Shown: positions 8,305 through 15,867 of the stretch, piece by piece | How the letters are laid out: the number at the start of each line of letters is the position of its first letter | How positions within the stretch are numbered: position 1 is the stretch's first letter | Assembly: GCF_008630535.1 (NCBI RefSeq) | Contig: NZ_VWPH01000012.1 | Coordinates: 186,001-250,000 of the forward strand | Source: Saccharopolyspora hirsuta | GTDB lineage: Bacteria > Actinomycetota > Actinomycetes > Mycobacteriales > Pseudonocardiaceae | DNA length: 64,000 nt | Reading direction: 5' to 3' | Notes under the pieces: generated by a model | Database searches by the model: none | Told to the model about the DNA's origin: nothing | Seen by the model: the letters and a program-made list of their open reading frames with translations, nothing else | Made by a program: the position numbers and the translations under genes

Positions 8305-8859
8305 TCAGACGCCCGTCGTGTAGACCTTCGGGTCGAGCGTGCCGATGTAAGGCAGGTCACGGTAGCGCTCGGCGTAGTCCAGGCCGTAGCCGACCACGAA
8401 CTCGTTCGGGATGTCGAAGCCGACGTACTTCACCGGCACGTCGACCTGGACCGCGTCCGGCTTGCGCAGCAGCGTGCACACCTCCAGCGAGGCGGGGTTG
8501 CGCGAGCTCAGGTTCTTCAGCAGCCAGGACAGCGTCAGCCCGGAGTCGATGATGTCCTCGACGATCAGCACGTGCCGGTTGGCGATGTCGCGGTCCAGGT
8601 CCTTCAGGATCCGCACCACGCCGGACGAGGAGGTCGACGAGCCGTACGAGCTGACCGCCATGAACTCCAGCTGGGCGGGCTGCGGCAGGGCCCGCGCGAA
8701 GTCGGTCATGAACATCACCGCGCCCTTGAGCACGCCCACCAGCAGCAGGTCCCCGCCGGCCTGGTGGTAGTCCTCGTCGACCTGCTTGGCCAGCTCGGTG
8801 ACCTTGTCCTTGATCTGCTGCTCGCTGATGAGCACAGAAGCAATGTCGCCGTCGTACAC
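8305..8859 (-). CDS. hpt: Hypoxanthine phosphoribosyltransferase
   Basis: Purine salvage enzyme making IMP/GMP from hypoxanthine/guanine and PRPP. The 184-residue protein has the PRPP-binding motif VLIVEDIIDSGLT, the flexible-loop region SSYGSST, LLRKPD, and VGYGLDYAERYRDLPYIG near the end. The length is normal. The start is GTG at 8859, with GAGGGG about nine bases upstream. It follows tilS by 78 bases in the conserved tilS-hpt-ftsH order. Confidence 0.95.
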   Translation of the reverse strand: MYDGDIASVLISEQQIKDKVTELAKQVDEDYHQAGGDLLLVGVLKGAVMFMTDFARALPQPAQLEFMAVSSYGSSTSSSGVVRILKDLDRDIANRHVLIVEDIIDSGLTLSWLLKNLSSRNPASLEVCTLLRKPDAVQVDVPVKYVGFDIPNEFVVGYGLDYAERYRDLPYIGTLDPKVYTTGV

Positions 8860-8937
8860 GGCCCGGCTTCCCCTCTTCGTCTGATCGACAGTTCCCCCGG
8901 CGCAAGCAACGCCCCGGTCTCGACAACGCGTCGCCCA

Positions 8938-9924
8938 TCAGCCATTCGGCGGCTTGCGACCCGCCGCTTCGACTTGAAGCGTGCCATGCGCGCGACGAAG
9001 CACAAAGTCGCCCGGCAACCTCGGCCCGCCCTGCCCGCGCCAGTCCGCGAGCAGCGCGTCGGCCGCCCGCAGGTGCGCGTCGGACAGCTCCGGCACGCCG
9101 CGGTCGAGCAGCCACGCCTTGAGCACCCGGCGCCGCACTGCGGCGGGAATCTCCTTCAGCGCCAAGGCATCCAGCCCCTCCCCGACCTCGACCCGACGGC
9201 GTTCGGCGGCGGCCACCGCGTCCAGCGCGTCGGCGTCCTCCCGCAGCTGCTGCGCGGTCCGGGCCAACGCCTCGTGAACACCACCTTGCAGGACTTCTTC
9301 CATCAGCGGAAGAACTTCTGTGCGCAACCGCACACGGGTGAACCGGGCATCGGCGTTGTGCGGATCCCGCCAGGGATCGAGCCCGAGCTCCCGGCAAGCC
9401 GCCTCGGTGGTCTCCCGCCGCACGCCCAGGAACGGCCGCGCCCACGGCGGATCCAGCGGCCGCATCCCCGCGATCGACCGCGCGCCCGAACCCCGCCCCA
9501 ACCCGAGCAGCACGGATTCGGCCTGGTCGTCGAGGGTGTGCCCGAGCAGCACCAGCGAACCGGGCGGACGGCGCTCGCGCAGCACCCGGTAGCGCGCGCG
9601 GCGGGCGGCGGCCTCCGGCCCGCCGGAGCTGCCGACCTGGACCCGGACCACCTCGGCGACGGCCCCGAGCTCGGCGAGCTGCTGGGCGGCGCGCGCGGCG
9701 ACGTCGGCGGAGCCGACCTGGAGCCCGTGGTCCACCACGAGGCCGTGCAGCGCGACGCCCGCGCGGCGGGCGGCGTGCGAGGCGGCAGCGGCGAGCGCCA
9801 GCGAGTCCGCGCCCCCGGAGCACGCGACGACCAGCGGAGCGCCCCGGAACGGCGCGGCCTCGGCGGAGCCGAGCAAGCGCCGGACGGCGCCGCGGACGGC
9901 GCTGACGGCGGGAGGCGGCGGCAC
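8938..9924 (-). CDS. tilS: tRNA(Ile)-lysidine synthetase
   Basis: Modifies C34 of the CAU-anticodon tRNA-Ile to lysidine so that it reads AUA. The 328-residue protein has the PP-loop ATPase motif ACSGGADSLAL near residue 30, VDHGLQ, and LGHTLDDQAES, all diagnostic of TilS. The C-terminal substrate domain is short and matches the actinobacterial form. GTG at 9924 is chosen over an upstream frame to 10071 because GGGAGAA lies just before it and homologous proteins start close to the PP-loop. Confidence 0.93.
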   Translation of the reverse strand: MPPPPAVSAVRGAVRRLLGSAEAAPFRGAPLVVACSGGADSLALAAAASHAARRAGVALHGLVVDHGLQVGSADVAARAAQQLAELGAVAEVVRVQVGSSGGPEAAARRARYRVLRERRPPGSLVLLGHTLDDQAESVLLGLGRGSGARSIAGMRPLDPPWARPFLGVRRETTEAACRELGLDPWRDPHNADARFTRVRLRTEVLPLMEEVLQGGVHEALARTAQQLREDADALDAVAAAERRRVEVGEGLDALALKEIPAAVRRRVLKAWLLDRGVPELSDAHLRAADALLADWRGQGGPRLPGDFVLRRAHGTLQVEAAGRKPPNG

Positions 9925-10011
9925 GCCGCCATTCTCCCGCCCGGCGGCGGGAGGGCGTGCGGCGGAGCCGCGCGGAGCCGATTTCACCCGTCCGGGTGAG
10001 TCGTCAGGGGG

Positions 10012-10053
10012 CGTGAGCGTTTTGCGGCGCTTGTGCACCACAAAGCGCTCACG
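10012..10053. repeat. Intergenic hairpin, CGTGAG family copy 2
   Basis: Arms CGTGAGCGTTTTG (10012-10024) and CAAAGCGCTCACG (10041-10053) pair over 13 bp with one G-U wobble. It lies 15 bases after the stop of the DUF2342-type metalloprotease, on the way to tilS. The outer arm matches the other CGTGAG-family hairpins; the loop does not. Confidence 0.75.
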
Positions 10054-10067
10054 GGCGTTGACCAGCG

Positions 10068-11186
10068 TCAACCGTGGATGCGGCGGATCCAGGCGGCGGG
10101 GTCGGAGATCTCGGCCCGGGTGGGCAGGTGGTCCGGGGCGGTCCAGACGGCGTTGAAGCCGGTCATGCCCACCTCGTCGACCACGTGGCGGGTGAAGGCC
10201 GCGCCCTGGGCGTACTGGCGGATCTTCGCGTCCACGCCCAGCAGGCTGCGCAGGATGCGGTCCAGCAGGCCGCCGCCCTTGCGGCGCTCGGTGAAGCGGC
10301 GGCGGATCGTCGCCACGCTCGGCACCACGCGCGGGCCCACCGCGTCCATCACGTGGTCCGCGTGGCCCTCCAGCAGGGTGGAGATCGCGATGATCCGGTC
10401 CAGCGCGAGGCGCTGCTGGGGCGTTTGCAGCAGCTCGATCACGCCGAGCATGCCCGGGCTGGAGTCGCCGGAGCGGGCCGCGCGGGCCTCCCGCAGGACC
10501 GTCGGCAGCCTGCTCAGCAGCTCACCGGTGGTGCCCTCCATCTCCGCGAGCAGGACGCCCAGGCTCTCGGTGAAGTGCTCGCGCAGCCACGGCACCGCGT
10601 TGAACTGCAGGCGGTGCGTGGACTCGTGCAGGCACACCCACATCCAGAAGTCCTCGGCCGGGACGCCGAGGGAGCGCTGCGCAGCGACGATGTTCGGCGC
10701 CACCAGCAGCAACCGGCCCCGCTGCCCGGCCACCCCGGACTCGCCGTACGGGTCGAACTGCCCCAGCACCTTGCCGCCGAGGTAGGCGAGCACGAGCCCG
10801 GCCTGCACCCCGGCGCTGCGCGCGCTCAACCCGCCGAAGAGGTCGTCGACGCGCTGCATCCGGGCGTCGGCCGACGTGAGCGCCGCGTCGGTCAGGGCGG
10901 CCAGGCCGTTCGCGGCGCCGCGCACCCAGGACGGCCGGTCCACCACGTCGCCCGGGATGATCGGCAGGTCCTGGCCGAGCCCGGTCAGGTCGCGGACGTG
11001 GCTCTCGGCTTCGACGCTGAACCGCCGCAGCGCGCGGACCGCCTGCTCGGCGTCCTCGCGCGGCACCTCGGGGCCCGGCTTCATCAGCCGGACGGCGGTG
11101 GCGACGGCGACGTTCCAGTCCAGCGGCCGGTGCCCCCCGGCCGCGCCCGAACCCGGGGTCGGCAGGGTGGAAGGTCGGGCGTTCAC
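10068..11186 (-). CDS. Zinc-dependent metalloprotease, DUF2342 family
   Basis: 372 residues. The family is often annotated as a 'coenzyme F420 biosynthesis associated' protein and is conserved between dacB and tilS in actinobacteria (Rv3626c in mycobacteria). The sequence has an HExxH zinc site, CLHESTHRLQF, followed ~80 residues later by LLEGHADHVMD, which can supply the third ligand; a protease role is inferred from this. No signal peptide or membrane segment. The start is GTG at 11186. No ribosome site is seen, but a TACGGT -10-like hexamer ends seven bases upstream, consistent with a leaderless transcript. Confidence 0.88.
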   Translation of the reverse strand: MNARPSTLPTPGSGAAGGHRPLDWNVAVATAVRLMKPGPEVPREDAEQAVRALRRFSVEAESHVRDLTGLGQDLPIIPGDVVDRPSWVRGAANGLAALTDAALTSADARMQRVDDLFGGLSARSAGVQAGLVLAYLGGKVLGQFDPYGESGVAGQRGRLLLVAPNIVAAQRSLGVPAEDFWMWVCLHESTHRLQFNAVPWLREHFTESLGVLLAEMEGTTGELLSRLPTVLREARAARSGDSSPGMLGVIELLQTPQQRLALDRIIAISTLLEGHADHVMDAVGPRVVPSVATIRRRFTERRKGGGLLDRILRSLLGVDAKIRQYAQGAAFTRHVVDEVGMTGFNAVWTAPDHLPTRAEISDPAAWIRRIHG

Positions 11187-11244
11187 ACGACCGACCGTAC
11201 CCGCTGCCCGGGGCCCTGTCTGCGACCTCTTCCCGCGCGGTGCG

Positions 11245-14200
11245 TCAGCGGCAGCCGCAGGTGCGCAGCGCTTCGGTCACCGCGTCCAGCGCCTTGCGCC
11301 CCTCGTCCGGCGTGCTCGGGCCGTTGGACATCAGGGCGAACACCAGCAGCCTGCCGTCCTCCGTGACGACCGTGCCCGCCAGGCTGTTCACCCCGTCGAG
11401 GGTGCCGGTCTTCGCCCGCACCCAGCCGCGGCCGTCGTTGTCGCCGTAGCGGTTCTGCAGGCTGCCGGAACCGCCCGCCACCGGCAGGCCGGACAGCAGG
11501 CCCCGCAGCTTCGCCGAGTCCGGGGGCAGCCCGCCCTCCGGGCTGGCCGGGGTGGTCGCGGTGGACAGCAGCTGGGCGAGCAGCTTGGGGGTGGCCTTGT
11601 CGTCCACCGACAACCCGCTGCCGTCGGCCATCGAGGTGCCGCTGAGGTCGAAGCCGTGCTTGACGAGCACGTCGTGCACGGCCTTCCACGACCCCGCGAA
11701 CGACGGCTCCCCGCCGGTGGCGACGGCCACCTCGTGCGCGAGGACCTCGGCGAGCATGTTGTCCGAGTGCAGCATCGCGGTGTCGACCATCTCCTGCACC
11801 GTCGGCGACTGCACCTGGCCGAGGACCTCCGCGTTCTGCGGCGCCCTGCCCTCGGAGACCTGCGTCGCGCCGAGACCGGCGGCCAGCCGCTGCGCGGCCT
11901 GCATCGCCGGTTGCTCGGTCCGCGGGCTGTAGTCCACCTTCGGGTCGTCCCGGCCGCCGTTGAGCATCACCGGCTCCATCGGCGCCATCATCCCGGCGCG
12001 CACGTCCCCCGGCAGCCAGCCCGGCGCGAGGTCGGGTCCGGCGTACCGGCTGGTGTCGACCTGCACCGAGGTCACGTTCCCGCCGGTCGCGGCCCGCACC
12101 TGCTGGACCAGGTCGTCGAACCGGGCGGCCCCCGGGTACACCGACTCCTCGCCGGGCGGCAGCGTGGACAGCGTCACGTCCCCGCCGCCGACCAGGACCA
12201 CGCTGCCCGGCTCGCTGCCGCGCACCACCTTGGTGGTCAGCCGCTGGTCGTGGTCGAGGACGAGCAGCGCCGCGCTCATCGCGAGCAGCTTGCCGGTCGA
12301 GGCCGGGACCAGCGGGTGCGCCGAGTCCTGCTCCCACAGCACCTCACCGGTCCGCGCGTCCGTCACGAGCCCGGCGAGGGTGCCCAGCGCGGGGTTGCTC
12401 AGCGGACCGGCGAGCGCCGCGTCGAGCCCCGACCTGGTGGGGCGCGGCGCGTCCTGGGCGAGCGGCTTGATCGACGGGTCGAGCCGGACGGGCGGCGGCG
12501 GGTCGGCGATCTGCGCCTTCATCACCGCGTCGACCAGCTGCGGGCCGAAGCCGATGCCCGCGCCGAGCAGCACGACGACCACCACCGCGACCGCGATGAG
12601 CCCCTTGCGGCTCCGCTTCGGGGGCGCGGCGACCGGGGGCTGGTCGGTGGGCGGGATCTGCTGCGGCTGCGCCCGACCGGCGAAGTCCGCCGGGGGCGGC
12701 GGGTCGATGCGCTGGGGCTGCGCCCGGCCGGTGAGCCCGGCGAAGTCCTCGGGTGAGGCGGTGGGTGGCGGGGTCAGCCCCTGCGACGGCTTGGCGTGCG
12801 GAGCGGTGAGCCCGGCGAAGTCCCCCGGGGACGCCGCGGGGGCGGTGAGCCCGGCGAAGTCGGCGGCGGAGGCCGGGCGCGGTCCGTCGAAGTCCGGGCG
12901 GGCGAACTGCTGGGTCCGCTCGGCCGGTTCCACCGGCGGGACCACCGGGATCCGCTGCGTCGCCGGTCCCTGGTCGGCGGGTTTGCGCAGGTCCGCCAGG
13001 TCGGAGAGCTCGATCCGGGTGGTCCGCTCCACCTCCGTCTCGGCGGGCACCTTCGAGATCTGCTGGGTGGCGTCGACCGGCTGCTGCCCGGTCTCGACCC
13101 GCGGGATCTCCGGCGCGGTGTCGCCCCGCCCGAGCTCGGCGGCCTCGACCCGGCTGATCTGCTGCGTCTGCTCGACGCCGCCGACCGGCGGCGCGTCGGT
13201 GATCGGCCGGAACTGCTGGGTCTGCTCGACAGCGGTCGGCGCCGGAGCGACCGGCTGCTCGGCCGCAGCGGGCGGCGTGACCGGCCCGGTGGAGTCCTCC
13301 TCGGCCTCCTGCTCAGCCGCGGTCTCCGGCAGAGCGACAGGTCCGGTCGAATCATCCTCAACGGCTTGCTCAGGCTCAGCTGGTGCCGTGGCGGTCGAGT
13401 CCTCCTCAACCGCTTGATCAGCCTCACCCGGTGCAGCCTCGCCCGACCCGGTCGACTCCTCGGAAGCCGCCTGCTCAGTCGCGGCCGGTGCGGCCCCGGC
13501 CGATTCGGCCGAGTCCTCCGCAGCCGCCTGATCAGCCTCCGTCGGTGCAGCCCCGGTCGACTTCTCCGCAACCGCCTGCTCAATCTCAGTCGGCGCGGCC
13601 CCGGCCGATCCGGCCGAGTCCTCCGCAACCGCCTGATCAGCCTCCGTCGGCGCGGCCCCGGCCGACCCGGCCGAGTCCTCCGCAACCGCCTGATCAGCCT
13701 CCGTCGGCGCCGCCTCGGCCGACCCGGTCGACTCCTCGGAAGCCGCCTGATCAGTCGTCGCCGGAGCAACCGGTGCTGCCGCGTTGTCCGGAGTCCCCTG
13801 CTCGGCCGGGTCCGTGGCGATCGGCTCGCTCGAACCGGCCTCGACCGCGGACGACCCGACATCGGGGTCTCCCGGCTCGTCGTCGGACGACTTGTCCTCA
13901 GCCGACGGCCAGGACACCTCCTGGTCCTCGTCCGCCTCGGGCTTCGTCGACGCCTCCGCAGCTTCAGCCGCGGGCTGCTCCGCCTCGCCCTCGTCAGCTG
14001 CCGACTGGTCGTCCGCGCTGGCCTCGGCCTGCTCGTCGCTGCTCTCCGGCTCATCCGCGCCGGAGCTCTCGCTGTCCTCGGAACTCCCGGTGGAGCCCGC
14101 GTCTACGTCAGCCGAGGCCCCGTCGCCGGACTCGGTGCTTTCGGCGGAGCTCGCGCTGTCCTGCTCGTCGGACGAGGACTCTTCGCCGCTGGAACCCGCG

Positions 14201-15096
14201 TCGTCCGGCTGCTCGGCGGGCTCCTCCGGCTCGTCGGACGGGCCCTGCTCGGCGGTCTCGTCGAGGTCGACGGTTCCGGTCACGCGCCCGGAGTTCCCGG
14301 TCGCCGCACCTCCCGCAGGAGCGCTGACCTCGGCTTCGGGCTCGTCCGCGCTGCTCCCGGCGTCAGAAGCTTCTCGGCCAGCGCTCGCCTCGGACTCCGC
14401 CGGTTCAACGGTGGTGGACTCCTCGGCGCTGCCGGTCCCGTCCTCCTGATCGGCGTCGGCCGCGGGCTGCTCCGGATCATCGGTGCCGGTCGCGGATGCG
14501 TCCTCACCAGCTTCAGCCTCGGCGTCGTCGGCCGTCTCGGACTCGGCGGTGGAGTCCTCGTCGTCCTGCTCGGCAGTGGCCGCGTCGTCGTTCTCGGCAG
14601 CGGAGCCCGAATCGGCACCGTCCTGCTCGGCGGGCGCTTCCTCCGGCGCGTCCTCGAGGTTGCCCGCGACGCGCTTCGAGGCGCTGGCCTCGGTGCCGCT
14701 GCCCGGCTCCTCGCGCTCGACGGTCCCCAGCCGCGCGGTCTCGGCCTCCTCCGGCTCCCGCTCGACGGTCCCCAGGCGGGCCGTCTCCGCCTCCTCGGCG
14801 TCGGTGCTCGGGTCGACCAGCGCGCCCGACACGCGCTTCGACGCCGCGGTTGTGCGCTTCGTCTCGGCCGCGTCCGCGGCCTCCGCGGTCGGCTCGGCGT
14901 TCTCCGAGGTCACGGCATCGGCATCCGCGGTTCGGTCGGTCTCTGGTGGGGTGGTGTCCGACGCCTCCGGGGCGGGTGCTTCCGCAGGTCGGTCCGGCGG
15001 CGGCGCAACGGTGCGGCCTGAGCTCCCGCTGTTCGGCGACGACGCCCGAGCGCCGGTTTCGGCCACCTCACCCCGGTTGTTCTGGGGTTCGGGCAC
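11245..15096 (-). CDS. dacB: D-alanyl-D-alanine carboxypeptidase (DacB/PBP4, peptidase S13) with giant acidic cytoplasmic region
   Basis: 1283 residues. The C-terminal ~430 form a DacB/PBP4-type penicillin-binding domain with all three motifs: S933-T-G-K936, S1111-D-N, and K1229-T-G; it trims the terminal D-Ala of peptidoglycan stems outside the membrane. One TM helix (about 832-851) precedes it. Residues 1-830 are predicted cytoplasmic, very acidic and low-complexity: tandem ~19-residue Ala/Glu/Asp-rich repeats (about 430-610), two copies of ETARLGTVERE near 104 and 121, six T-x-x-[IF] motifs at T626, T644, T677, T692, T713 and T728, and four DFAG repeats (about 750-815). The usual family length is 450-550. 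GTG at 15096 has GAGGAGGAG upstream. Divergent from ppa. Confidence 0.92.
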   Translation of the reverse strand: MPEPQNNRGEVAETGARASSPNSGSSGRTVAPPPDRPAEAPAPEASDTTPPETDRTADADAVTSENAEPTAEAADAAETKRTTAASKRVSGALVDPSTDAEEAETARLGTVEREPEEAETARLGTVEREEPGSGTEASASKRVAGNLEDAPEEAPAEQDGADSGSAAENDDAATAEQDDEDSTAESETADDAEAEAGEDASATGTDDPEQPAADADQEDGTGSAEESTTVEPAESEASAGREASDAGSSADEPEAEVSAPAGGAATGNSGRVTGTVDLDETAEQGPSDEPEEPAEQPDDAGSSGEESSSDEQDSASSAESTESGDGASADVDAGSTGSSEDSESSGADEPESSDEQAEASADDQSAADEGEAEQPAAEAAEASTKPEADEDQEVSWPSAEDKSSDDEPGDPDVGSSAVEAGSSEPIATDPAEQGTPDNAAAPVAPATTDQAASEESTGSAEAAPTEADQAVAEDSAGSAGAAPTEADQAVAEDSAGSAGAAPTEIEQAVAEKSTGAAPTEADQAAAEDSAESAGAAPAATEQAASEESTGSGEAAPGEADQAVEEDSTATAPAEPEQAVEDDSTGPVALPETAAEQEAEEDSTGPVTPPAAAEQPVAPAPTAVEQTQQFRPITDAPPVGGVEQTQQISRVEAAELGRGDTAPEIPRVETGQQPVDATQQISKVPAETEVERTTRIELSDLADLRKPADQGPATQRIPVVPPVEPAERTQQFARPDFDGPRPASAADFAGLTAPAASPGDFAGLTAPHAKPSQGLTPPPTASPEDFAGLTGRAQPQRIDPPPPADFAGRAQPQQIPPTDQPPVAAPPKRSRKGLIAVAVVVVVLLGAGIGFGPQLVDAVMKAQIADPPPPVRLDPSIKPLAQDAPRPTRSGLDAALAGPLSNPALGTLAGLVTDARTGEVLWEQDSAHPLVPASTGKLLAMSAALLVLDHDQRLTTKVVRGSEPGSVVLVGGGDVTLSTLPPGEESVYPGAARFDDLVQQVRAATGGNVTSVQVDTSRYAGPDLAPGWLPGDVRAGMMAPMEPVMLNGGRDDPKVDYSPRTEQPAMQAAQRLAAGLGATQVSEGRAPQNAEVLGQVQSPTVQEMVDTAMLHSDNMLAEVLAHEVAVATGGEPSFAGSWKAVHDVLVKHGFDLSGTSMADGSGLSVDDKATPKLLAQLLSTATTPASPEGGLPPDSAKLRGLLSGLPVAGGSGSLQNRYGDNDGRGWVRAKTGTLDGVNSLAGTVVTEDGRLLVFALMSNGPSTPDEGRKALDAVTEALRTCGCR

Positions 15097-15242
15097 GTGC
15101 TCCTCCTCGACGGAACGCCAGCCTGCCAGATTGCGAGCTCCCGCACTGCGGTGGGGCTCGGTGCGCTGCCGTGGTCCACACTAGACGTGGCCGCGCGCCG
15201 GAGCGGGCGGCTGCATCCGACGCAAGACGAGTGAGGAACCGC
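15097..15242. promoter_or_regulatory. Divergent promoter region dacB / ppa
   Basis: 146 bases between two divergent starts hold the promoters and ribosome sites of both genes: GAGGAGGAG for dacB on the minus strand and GAGGAA (15232-15237) for ppa. No clear -35/-10 pair could be assigned by eye. Confidence 0.5.
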
Positions 15243-15731
15243 GTGGACTTCGACGTCACGATCGAGATCCCCAAGGGGAACCGGAACAAGTACGAGGTGG
15301 ACCACGAGACGGGGCGGATCCGCCTCGACCGCACGCTGTTCACCGCCACCCAGTACCCGGCCGACTACGGGTTCATCGAGGACACCCTCGGCGAGGACGG
15401 CGACCCGTTGGACGCGCTGGTGCTGGTGCAGGAGCCGACCTTCCCCGGCTGCCTGATCAAGTCCCGCGCCATCGGCATGTTCCGGATGCGGGACGAGAAG
15501 GGCGGCGACGACAAGGTCATCTGCGTGCCGTCCGACGACCCGCGGCAGGAGCACCTCCGCGACATCCACCACCTCGCCGAGTTCTACAAGCTGGAGATCC
15601 AGCACTTCTTCGAGGTGTACAAGGATCTGGAGCCGGGCAAGAGCGTGGAGGGCGCGACGTGGGTCGGCCGCACGGAGGCCGAAGCGGAGATCAAGCGCTC
15701 GTACGAACGGGCCAAGGAGCAGGGTCACTGA
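15243..15731 (+). CDS. ppa: Inorganic pyrophosphatase (family I)
   Basis: Cytoplasmic enzyme hydrolysing pyrophosphate and so driving biosynthetic reactions. The 162 residues include FDVTIEIPKGNRNKYEVD at the start, YPADYGFIEDT, and the metal-binding EDGDPLDALVL, all hallmarks of soluble family I PPases. GTG at 15243 follows GAGGAA by five bases and gives the start seen in homologues; GTG at 15231 is possible. A strong hairpin terminator follows. The window also encodes a membrane pyrophosphatase (hppA). Confidence 0.95.
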   Translation: MDFDVTIEIPKGNRNKYEVDHETGRIRLDRTLFTATQYPADYGFIEDTLGEDGDPLDALVLVQEPTFPGCLIKSRAIGMFRMRDEKGGDDKVICVPSDDPRQEHLRDIHHLAEFYKLEIQHFFEVYKDLEPGKSVEGATWVGRTEAEAEIKRSYERAKEQGH

Positions 15732-15749
15732 ACTTCCGCTCCCCGAACG

Positions 15750-15784
15750 AGCCCTCCCCGCAACCACGCGCGGAGGGCTTTTTC
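15750..15784 (+). terminator. Rho-independent terminator of ppa
   Basis: AGCCCTCC (15750-15757) pairs with GGAGGGCT (15772-15779), followed by a T-rich run to 15783. It lies 18 bases past the ppa stop codon. This is one of the few classic stem-plus-T-tract terminators in the window. Confidence 0.85.
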
Positions 15785-15810
15785 ACGCCCTGGTGACCTG
15801 GGACTCCGGA

Positions 15811-15854
15811 GTTGTCCACAGGGTTGGGGACAACCAGGTGGTTCTGTGGACAAC
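15811..15854. promoter_or_regulatory. Inverted pair of DnaA boxes
   Basis: TTGTCCACA (15812-15820) and its complement TGTGGACAA (15845-15853) sit in opposite orientation between the convergent 3' ends of ppa and the MFS gene. With flanking bases the arms form an 11-bp perfect inverted repeat. TTGTCCACA is the preferred DnaA box of high-GC actinobacteria such as Streptomyces. There is no dnaA or dnaN gene nearby, so this is not oriC; DnaA titration or a structural role is inferred. Confidence 0.6.
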
Positions 15855-15867
15855 TCTGTGGAGCCCG

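Noticed and set aside
12796..15021. 741-codon plus-strand frame opposite dacB
   Set aside because: Created by the repetitive acidic codons of the dacB N-terminal region read backwards; Arg/Leu/Gly-rich with no family and no ribosome site.
15811..15854. Replication origin (oriC)
   Set aside because: Only two DnaA boxes, no dnaA, dnaN, rpmH or A/T-rich unwinding region; kept as a DnaA-box pair only.
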